Assembly: GCA_041485125.1 (NCBI GenBank)
Contig: JBGPIT010000284.1
Coordinates: 1-6,696 of the forward strand
Direction: 5' to 3'
Origin: JBGPIT01 sp041485125
GTDB lineage: Bacteria; Desulfobacterota; Binatia; UTPRO1
Length of the DNA: 6,696 nucleotides
Below the pieces are notes generated by a model. That model was not told the DNA's origin, made no database searches, and was given only the letters and a program-made list of their open reading frames with translations. Numbering within the stretch: the first letter of the stretch is position 1; each line of letters starts with the position of its first letter. Shown here piece after piece: positions 1-5,872 of the stretch. The position numbers and the translations under genes were made by a program.

Positions 1-1575
1 GAAGTCGAAGAGCGTGCCCGCGCCGAGCCGCCGCGCCAGGTCGCAGATGATCTGCCAGTCGCGTCGCGCCTCCCCCGGAGGCGCGACGGCCTCGCGGATG
101 CGGATCACCCGGCCCTCGACGCTGGTCACCGTTCCCTCTTCCTCCTCCTGCAATGAGCCCGGGAGGACGAGATCGGCATGGCGCCCGGTCTCGGAGAGAA
201 AGAAGTCGATGTTGACGTAGAATTCGAGACGCTCGAGCGCTTCGCGCGTGAAGGTCGCGTCCGGAAGCGAGACCAGGGGGTTGAAGCAGATGGAGATCAG
301 ACCGCGGATCTCGCCGCCGTGGATCTTCTCGACGATCTCCGGCGCCGTTGCGCCCTGGTGTGGAATCGACGACTCGGGGACGCCCCAGGCCGTCGCGACC
401 GCGGCACGGTGGACGGGGTTCTCGATGTCGCGCGCACCGGGTAGCTGGTTGCAGCGCTGACCGTGCTCGCGCGCGCCTTGTCCGTTACCCTGGCCGGTGA
501 TCGTCGCGTAGCCGCAGCCCGGACGGCCGAGCTTGCCGGTCGCGAGCACGAGGTTGATGCACGCGAGGACGTTCTCCACGCCCTTGGTGTGATGCTCGAT
601 GCCACGAGAGTGCAGCAGCATCGTGCGCGGCGCCTGCGTCCACAGCGTCGCCGCCTCGCGAATGCGACGCGCCGGGATGCCCACCTCGCGCTCGACGGCT
701 TCGGGCGCATAGTCGCGCACCGCCGCGATGACCGCGTCGAAGCCGCTGGTGTGGGCCTCGACGAACGCGTGATCGACCCCGCCGAGACGAATCACCTCGT
801 GGAGGATCGCATTCAGCAGCGCCACGTCGCGCCCCGGACGGATCGGCAGGTAGAGGTCTGCCGTGCGCGCAATCGGCGTGAGCCGCGGGTCGACGACGAC
901 GAGGCGCGCGCCGCGGTCGCGCGCGCGCCAGATGTAGTCGGTGGTGATCGGGCTGCACTCGGAGACGTTCGCACCGAGCACCAGGATCAAGTCGGTAGCG
1001 GCGATGTCGGCCCAGGGATTGGCGGCACGGTCGATGCCGAACGCCTTGAGATTCGCGACGCCGGCGGCGACCATGCAGAGCCGGCCATTGTAGTCGATGT
1101 GCCGCGTGCCGACCGCGAGGCGCGCGAACTTTCCCATCAAGTACGCCTTCTCGTTGGTGAGCGAGGCGCCCGAGAGCACCGCGACCGCGTCGGCGCCGTG
1201 GCGCGCCTGGATGCGGCGTACGCGCTCCGCGACTTGATCGAGCGCCTCGTCCCACGGGATCGGTGCGAACCCGGTGCCGGTGCGCACGAGCGGCTGCAGC
1301 AGGCGGTCGGGATGATTGTTCTGGAGATAGCGCTTGATGCCTTTCGGGCAGAGCTTCCCCTGGTTGAAGGGGAACTCCTCCCAGGGCTCGACGCCGACCA
1401 CGCGCTCGTCCTTCACCAGCAGCTCGACACCGCATTGCTGGCCACAGAAGCAACAGTGGGTCTTCACCGTGCGGTCCGGCTTACCGCGCGCGGCGAATCC
1501 TCCGGGCGGCTCCCAGGCGAGGTGCGGGCCGAAGGCGGCGATGAGCGACTCCTCGCTCGCCGGCAGGCGTGCCAC
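1..1575 (-). CDS. nasA: Assimilatory (cytoplasmic) nitrate reductase catalytic subunit, NasA/NarB type, C-terminus cut off by the window edge
   Basis: This gene encodes a molybdopterin oxidoreductase that most likely reduces nitrate to nitrite in the cytoplasm. The 525 visible codons are open without a stop and continue past the left edge; the family usually has about 700-900 residues. Near the N-terminus a [4Fe-4S] motif is complete, with Cys41-x2-Cys44-x3-Cys48 and Cys76 followed by PKG. Cys167, in GRLCMVAAG, sits where NapA/NasA enzymes carry the cysteine ligand of molybdenum. GQGNGQGAREHG (361-372) and FNPLVS (N432) are typical of the nitrate reductase subclass. No twin-arginine signal or membrane segment precedes the cluster, which fits a cytoplasmic enzyme. 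The GTG start is chosen because it lies two bases after the stop of the upstream gene and has AAAGG about 11 bases before it. No ATG occurs near the N-terminus. Formate dehydrogenase-like relatives are the main alternative, but the motifs favour nitrate reductase. Confidence 0.88.
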   Translation of the reverse strand, partial: MARLPASEESLIAAFGPHLAWEPPGGFAARGKPDRTVKTHCCFCGQQCGVELLVKDERVVGVEPWEEFPFNQGKLCPKGIKRYLQNNHPDRLLQPLVRTGTGFAPIPWDEALDQVAERVRRIQARHGADAVAVLSGASLTNEKAYLMGKFARLAVGTRHIDYNGRLCMVAAGVANLKAFGIDRAANPWADIAATDLILVLGANVSECSPITTDYIWRARDRGARLVVVDPRLTPIARTADLYLPIRPGRDVALLNAILHEVIRLGGVDHAFVEAHTSGFDAVIAAVRDYAPEAVEREVGIPARRIREAATLWTQAPRTMLLHSRGIEHHTKGVENVLACINLVLATGKLGRPGCGYATITGQGNGQGAREHGQRCNQLPGARDIENPVHRAAVATAWGVPESSIPHQGATAPEIVEKIHGGEIRGLISICFNPLVSLPDATFTREALERLEFYVNIDFFLSETGRHADLVLPGSLQEEEEGTVTSVEGRVIRIREAVAPPGEARRDWQIICDLARRLGAGTLFDF

Positions 1576-1577
1576 GG

Positions 1578-2666
1578 TCAGGCCGCCCTTTCGAGCGCGC
1601 CGGGCCGCGCGTCACCGGCGAGCGCGCGCGGGCGCGTGTCGATGAGATCGGGATGGAAGCCGGCGCCGAGGAGCCGCGCCTGCGCCGCCGCCGTGCTGCG
1701 CCGCCGACAAGACGTACACTGCTGCAGGTGCGGCGCGACGGACGCGCCGCGCGCGGCGAGGAGCGCCTGCACCGCGGCGACTTGGACGCTCGGCGCGAGC
1801 CGCGCGCCACACATACCGCACGCGCTCCACTCGGTGCCGGCGCGCACGACGCGGGCGCCGAGCTGCAACGGGCGGATCAATACGTGCGCCAGCTTCGAGA
1901 ACGGAAGCCCGACGAGGAGCACCACCACCGCGGCCTCGTGAAGCCGCGAGACGGCCGCGAAGACCTCCGCGTGATTCCGGCTCGCCGGCAAAGCGAGCCC
2001 GGAGAGCGCGACGAAGAGCAGCAGCGCGAGCGGTAGGATCTGGCCGGGATCGGTGACGCCGGGGAGCGCCCGTCTGCGCAGTCGCGCGGTGAGAAAATAT
2101 GTCGCGCCGAACGCGACGGCGCCGCCGGCGAGGGCGAGCGCATGGAACACTAGCCATGCCGCGACGCCGTCGAGGGCGAAGCGTCCGAGCACGATCCCGA
2201 GCACGACGGGCCGGTAGTGATCCTGGCCGTCGGCCGCGAAGTGCATCCACCCGAACACCAGCGGCACCGTGATCGCGAAGCTCGCAAGCGTTCCGAGCGA
2301 GAGCGCGAGGTGCGCGAGCCAACGCGTTCGGCTGCGTGCGGCGATGAAGCGCTGCGTACCCAAGTCGGTCGCCGCCGCACGGAACGCCGTCCGCGCGCGC
2401 CGCGGGTCGCCCAGTGCGGCAAGCAGCGCGCGGCCGTAAAATGCCGACGGCAGCCGGCGCCAGAACGCGCTCACGCGCCAGGTCACGGCGAAGGTCGCGA
2501 CGATGGTCGCTCCGAGATAGCCGAGCAGCGCCGGGTCGAGGTCGCGCCCAGCGCGCGAGCCGGCCCATACCGCGGCGACGACGAGCACGGTCGCGAGCGT
2601 CGCGTCGCGCAGCGCGACGCGGTGGAGCGCTGGTTCGACGCCGTGTCCGCTCACGGTCGCTCGCAC
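1578..2666 (-). CDS. NarI-like multi-pass membrane protein with a C-terminal CxxC...CxxC motif; possible heme-b electron donor
   Basis: From the GTG at 2666 the product has 362 residues (numbering used here). About six hydrophobic segments are visible, near 21-39, 47-69, 116-141, 163-191, 209-228 and 237-258. His243 (SRLHEAAVV) and His261 (PFSKLAHV) are 18 residues apart in one helix and its end, the same spacing and local sequence style as the heme-ligand pair His187/His205 of E. coli NarI. His119 (RWLAHLAL) could match NarI His56, but ten residues on, where NarI has a second ligand, there is Ser129. The soluble tail has Cys283-x2-Cys286 and Cys317-x2-Cys320, which could bind zinc or iron. 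Its place between nitrite and nitrate reductase genes suggests passing electrons from quinol to NasA; this is inference. GGAG lies five bases before GTG 2666. GTG 2654, overlapping the nirBD stop as GTGA, and GTG 2690 are alternative starts. I recall similar proteins beside nitrate-assimilation genes, often loosely annotated, but no established function. Confidence 0.8.
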   Translation of the reverse strand: MRATVSGHGVEPALHRVALRDATLATVLVVAAVWAGSRAGRDLDPALLGYLGATIVATFAVTWRVSAFWRRLPSAFYGRALLAALGDPRRARTAFRAAATDLGTQRFIAARSRTRWLAHLALSLGTLASFAITVPLVFGWMHFAADGQDHYRPVVLGIVLGRFALDGVAAWLVFHALALAGGAVAFGATYFLTARLRRRALPGVTDPGQILPLALLLFVALSGLALPASRNHAEVFAAVSRLHEAAVVVLLVGLPFSKLAHVLIRPLQLGARVVRAGTEWSACGMCGARLAPSVQVAAVQALLAARGASVAPHLQQCTSCRRRSTAAAQARLLGAGFHPDLIDTRPRALAGDARPGALERAA

Positions 2667-5653
2667 GCCGTCTCCGCGGATGGGTCGCACGCCGTCTCGT
2701 CCGACGACGGCGACGACAGCGCCGCGACGCTATGAACCGGCGGCAGCTTCACCCACACGGCGGCGTCGCGGACCTCGACCGGGTACGTCCGGATGCAATA
2801 GCGCGGATCAGCGAGACCCTCGCCCGTCACCAGTGAGAAGGTCTTCTTGTGGAGCGGGCAGGCGATTTTCGGGATATCGGCCTGCGTGCCAAGGAGTCCG
2901 CGACCGAGGACCGCGTCCTTGCGATGCGGGCACGTCGCCTGGGTCGCCCACCACTCGCCGCGCGTCGCGAAGTGAAAGACGGCGACGCGCAGATCGCCGT
3001 GCGCGATCGTGAGACCGCCGTCGCGCGGCACGTCCGCGACCTGCGCCACGCGTATCCATGCGCTACCCGGCAGATCGGCCGACGGACGCGGCGGGAGCGG
3101 CGTCTCGTCGGGCCAATCGACGGGTCGCTTCTGGCCCCGTTCACGCACGAAGGCGGTGTCGGCGACGAGCTCGTGGGTCGCGGTGTCGCCCCCCGCCCCC
3201 GGCGTCGCGGTCGGAGCACGGACGAGGTCGCGGAACTGACGGCGGCGCTCGGGATCGCGCACGACGGCCGCCCACTCGCAGGCGTAGCTCGCCACCAGGG
3301 CCGCCATGTCGCGCTCGAGCTGGGCGCAGATCGCGAGCGTGTCGTCGACGATGACGCCGCGCAGATAGTCGATGCCGCCGTCGAGACGCTCGAGCCAGCG
3401 CGCCGTCCGCTCGAGCGGATTTGCGGTGTGGATGTAGTACATGAGGAAGCGATCGATCAGGCGAATGACCGTCGCCTCGTCGACGTCGGCGACGAGCAGG
3501 TCCGCGTGGCGTGGCTGCGCGCCGCCGTTCCCGCCGACGTAGAGGTTCCAACCTTTGTCGGTCGCGATCACGCCGAAGTCCTTGCCTTGCGCCTCGGCGC
3601 ACTCGCGGATGCACCCCGACACGGCCGACTTGAACTTGTGCGGCGCGCGCAGCCCGCGGTAGCGCTCCTCGATGCGGATCGCGAGCGCGGTCGAGTCCTG
3701 GACGCCGTAGCGGCACCACGTCGATCCGATGCAGCTCTTCACGGTCCGCATCGCCTTGCCGTAGGCGTGGCCGCTCTCGAACCCGGCCTCGACCAGCGCT
3801 TCCCAGATGTCGGGGAGCTGCTCGACCCGCGCGCCGAGCAGGTCGATGCGCTGGCCGCCCGTGATCTTGCAGTAGAGGTCGAACCGTTGCGCGATCTCGC
3901 CGATCGCGATGAGCTTCGCGGGCGTGATCTCGCCGCCGGGAATGCGCGGAATGACGGAGTACGTGCCGCCGCGCTGGATGTTGGCGAGGAAGCGGTCGTT
4001 GGTGTCCTGGATCGTCGCGTGATTCAGCACGAAGTCGTTCCACGTGCTGGCGAGAATCGAGGCGACGACGGGGCGGCAGATCTCGCAGCCGGCGCCGCGT
4101 CCGTGGCTCGCGATCAGCGCGTCGAAGCTCGCGATCCGTCCGAGCTTCACGATCTCGAAGAGCTCTTGGCGAGTATACGGAAAGTGCTCGCACACCGTGC
4201 GCGCCACGCCACGACCGGCCTTGGCGAGCTCGATGTCGAGCAAGGTCGCGAGCAGTGGGACGCAGCCCCCGCAGCCGGTGCCGGCGCGCGTGCACGTCTT
4301 GACGTCGCCGACCGACGTGAGCTCACGCTCGGCGATCGCACGACAGATCGCGCCGCGGCTGACGTTGTTGCAGGAGCAGATCTGCGCGGCGTCGTCGAGC
4401 GGCGGCGCGGCCGCGCCTGCGGTCGGTCCGACGAGGAGCTCGTGCGGCCGCTCCGGCACGCGGGTGCCGCGACGACAGACGTCGAGCAACGTCACGTACG
4501 GCGTCGCGTCGCCCACCAGGACGCCGCCGAGGAGACGCGTACCGTCGGCGCTCAGCACGAGCTTCTGATAGACGCCGCGCACGCGGTCCTCGAGCACCAG
4601 GCGTTGCGCGTGGGTGCCGGCGGTCTCGTCGGCGAAGGCGTCGCCGAAGCTCGCGACGTCGACGCCGAGGAGCTTCAGCTTGGTCGAGAGGTCGGCGCCG
4701 GTGAAGGTGGCGTCGGCGCCGGCGAGGCGTTCCGCCAGCACGTCTGCCATCGCATAGCCCGGCCCGACGAGGCCGTAGACCATCCCGTTCACCAGCGCGC
4801 ACTCGCCGATTGCGTGAATCGCGGGATCGCTGGTGCGGAGCGTGGGATCGACGACGATGCCGCCGCGCGCGCCTACCGCGAGCCCGCAGGCGCGCGCGAG
4901 CTCATCGCGCGGCCGGATACCCGCCGAGATGACGACCATGTCGAGCGCGAGCGGCTCGAGATTCGCGAGGCGCAGCGCCGTCACGGCGGTGTCGCCCAGC
5001 AGCGCCTCGGGCACGACGCCGACGTGCACACGCACGCCCAGCGCCTCGATCGCGCGCCGGAGCACGTCGCCGCCGCCGGCGTCGACCTGGCGTGGCATCA
5101 GCCGCGGCGCGACCTCGACGACGTGGGTCTCGAGACCGCAATCGAGGACGGCTTTCGCGGCCTCGAGGCCGAGCAGCCCGCCGCCGATGACGGCGGCGCG
5201 GCGGGCCGCTCGCGCCCATGCGCGGATCGCATCGACGTCGTCGACGGTGCGATAGACGAACACACCCGGGAGCTCCGTCCCCGGGATCGCAGGAACGAAC
5301 GGCGCCGAGCCGGTGGCGAGCACGAGCACGTCGTAGCGCACACACCTGCCGCTGGTGGCGGTGACCTGCCGGTGCACGCGATCGATCGCGACGACGCGGT
5401 CGCCGACGTGGAGAGTGATGTCGCGGGTGCGATACCAGCTCGCGTCGGCGAGCAGCAGATCCTCCACCGTCCGGCCGCCGAAGAGCTCGCTCAGGTGCAC
5501 GCGGTCGTACGCGAGACGAGGCTCCTCACCGAAGACGACGATCTGCCAGCGCGCATCCTGATCGAGCTCCACGAGGCGCGCGCAGAGGCGATGCGCGACC
5601 ATGCCGTTTCCCACCACCACAATCGTCCGTCGCATCGCGTTCGTTCGAGGCAT
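2651..5653 (-). CDS. nirBD: Fused NAD(P)H-dependent assimilatory nitrite reductase, large and small subunits (NirB-NirD)
   Basis: This 1000-residue cytoplasmic enzyme should reduce nitrite to ammonium with six electrons from NAD(P)H. Domains in order: FAD site with GNGMVA (G15-x-G17-x2-A20); NAD(P)H site GGGLLG (G157-G162); BFD-like [2Fe-2S] domain with Cys426-x-Cys428 and Cys461-x2-Cys464; a further CEIC pair at 523-526; the sulfite/nitrite reductase ferredoxin-like region around 555-630; and the siroheme/[4Fe-4S] motif Cys641-x5-Cys647 plus Cys681-x3-Cys685. NirB-type sequence ends near RERGQKRPVDWP (837-848). A short Pro-rich linker then leads without a stop into a NirD Rieske domain (about 865-972) with Cys908-x-His910 and Cys932-x2-His935. 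E. coli has these as two proteins of about 847 and 108 residues, and its NirD, as I recall, lacks the Rieske ligands. The ATG at 5653 has AAGGA only two bases away; ATG 5635 would give an N-terminus of the usual NirB length. The reading frame stays open upstream to 6259, but that part is antisense to the regulator. Confidence 0.95.
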   Translation of the reverse strand: MPRTNAMRRTIVVVGNGMVAHRLCARLVELDQDARWQIVVFGEEPRLAYDRVHLSELFGGRTVEDLLLADASWYRTRDITLHVGDRVVAIDRVHRQVTATSGRCVRYDVLVLATGSAPFVPAIPGTELPGVFVYRTVDDVDAIRAWARAARRAAVIGGGLLGLEAAKAVLDCGLETHVVEVAPRLMPRQVDAGGGDVLRRAIEALGVRVHVGVVPEALLGDTAVTALRLANLEPLALDMVVISAGIRPRDELARACGLAVGARGGIVVDPTLRTSDPAIHAIGECALVNGMVYGLVGPGYAMADVLAERLAGADATFTGADLSTKLKLLGVDVASFGDAFADETAGTHAQRLVLEDRVRGVYQKLVLSADGTRLLGGVLVGDATPYVTLLDVCRRGTRVPERPHELLVGPTAGAAAPPLDDAAQICSCNNVSRGAICRAIAERELTSVGDVKTCTRAGTGCGGCVPLLATLLDIELAKAGRGVARTVCEHFPYTRQELFEIVKLGRIASFDALIASHGRGAGCEICRPVVASILASTWNDFVLNHATIQDTNDRFLANIQRGGTYSVIPRIPGGEITPAKLIAIGEIAQRFDLYCKITGGQRIDLLGARVEQLPDIWEALVEAGFESGHAYGKAMRTVKSCIGSTWCRYGVQDSTALAIRIEERYRGLRAPHKFKSAVSGCIRECAEAQGKDFGVIATDKGWNLYVGGNGGAQPRHADLLVADVDEATVIRLIDRFLMYYIHTANPLERTARWLERLDGGIDYLRGVIVDDTLAICAQLERDMAALVASYACEWAAVVRDPERRRQFRDLVRAPTATPGAGGDTATHELVADTAFVRERGQKRPVDWPDETPLPPRPSADLPGSAWIRVAQVADVPRDGGLTIAHGDLRVAVFHFATRGEWWATQATCPHRKDAVLGRGLLGTQADIPKIACPLHKKTFSLVTGEGLADPRYCIRTYPVEVRDAAVWVKLPPVHSVAALSSPSSDETACDPSAETACERP
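2661..2708 (-). repeat. Two tandem 24-bp units at the 3' end of nirBD
   Basis: The 14 bases tcgcacgccgtctc occur at 2661-2674 and again at 2685-2698, a period of 24 bp or eight codons. In the nirBD frame this gives the repeated tail ETACDPSAETACERP after the Rieske domain. The second half of each unit has diverged. The repeat also covers the candidate ribosome binding site and starts of the next gene (GGAG at 2672-2675). Confidence 0.6.
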
Positions 5654-5677
5654 CGTCCTTGCTTCTCTCTCCGATCG

Positions 5678-5703
5678 TGCGCGGTGATGGATGCCGACGC
5701 GCA
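5678..5703 (-). other. Possible hairpin in the nirBD leader
   Basis: In the predicted untranslated leader of nirBD, a six-base stem TGCGCG/CGCGCA encloses a 14-base loop. If transcription starts near 5712, the structure would form soon after initiation. Some nitrate-assimilation operons are controlled by leader hairpins (NasR or NasT systems), but there is no second hairpin and no following U-run, so this may be chance in GC-rich DNA. Confidence 0.2.
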
Positions 5704-5722
5704 ACGCTCGTGAGACCAATTG

Positions 5723-5738
5723 TGCAACCGCAGTGCCA
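5723..5738 (-). promoter_or_regulatory. Sigma-54 (RpoN) -24/-12 promoter for nirBD
   Basis: On the minus strand the bases read TGGCACTGCGGTTGCA, a full match to the sigma-54 consensus TGGCAC-N5-TTGCA. The GG (-24 element, 5737-5736) and the GC (-12 element, 5725-5724) are separated by the required ten bases. The start site implied is near 5712, giving a leader of about 59 bases before the ATG at 5653. RpoN control of nitrogen-assimilation genes through NtrC or a related activator is well established. No competing sigma-70 promoter for nirBD was evident. Confidence 0.8.
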
Positions 5739-5789
5739 CTCGAGAACCGAGACCGATGTTCCTCGCCGCCGCCGCGCACGCGGCTCGGA

Positions 5790-5806
5790 TGCACACGCGC
5801 CGGGCA
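5790..5806. promoter_or_regulatory. Degenerate NtrC-like enhancer site
   Basis: The 17 bases TGCACACGCGCCGGGCA match the enteric NtrC consensus TGCACC-N5-GGTGCA at nine of twelve defined positions. The centre lies about 86 bases upstream of the start site implied by the sigma-54 promoter, a usual enhancer position. The match is partial and the site overlaps a stronger palindrome, so a different activator may bind here. Confidence 0.3.
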
Positions 5807-5816
5807 GTGCTGCCCG
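5801..5816. promoter_or_regulatory. Perfect 16-bp palindrome, candidate operator or enhancer
   Basis: CGGGCAGTGCTGCCCG is fully self-complementary apart from its central two bases (seven-base arms). It is centred about 97 bases upstream of the predicted nirBD start site and ends 57 bases before the regulator ATG, so it could serve either gene. A looser dyad, CGATG-N6-CATCG (5815-5830), overlaps its right edge. It could bind the enhancer-binding protein for the sigma-54 promoter or the LysR-type regulator. No T-rich run follows, so it is not a typical terminator. Confidence 0.4.
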
Positions 5817-5872
5817 ATGAGCGAGCATCGTGCGGCCATTCCCGTGACGAATGCCTTCAATCGTATCGAGTT

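Noticed and set aside
485..1453. A 322-codon minus-strand frame inside nasA
   Set aside because: It lies in a different frame from the one carrying the cysteine and molybdopterin motifs, and its translation is Arg-rich with no recognisable domain.
463..1941. A 492-codon open frame on the plus strand opposite nasA and the membrane gene
   Set aside because: It is a low-complexity Arg/Ala-rich translation crossing two real genes on the other strand; it is a composition artefact.
2849..5713. A 954-codon open frame on the plus strand opposite nirBD
   Set aside because: It is antisense to a gene with all motifs of nitrite reductase, its translation is rich in Arg, Ala and Asp without domains, and such frames arise from third-position GC bias.
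5801..5816. The palindrome as an intrinsic terminator
   Set aside because: The two- to four-base loop, lack of a T-run and position between divergent starts do not fit a terminator.
5654..5872. A T-N11-A LysR binding box in the intergenic region
   Set aside because: Several T/A pairs have suitable spacing, but none sits in a convincing dyad, so I do not call one.
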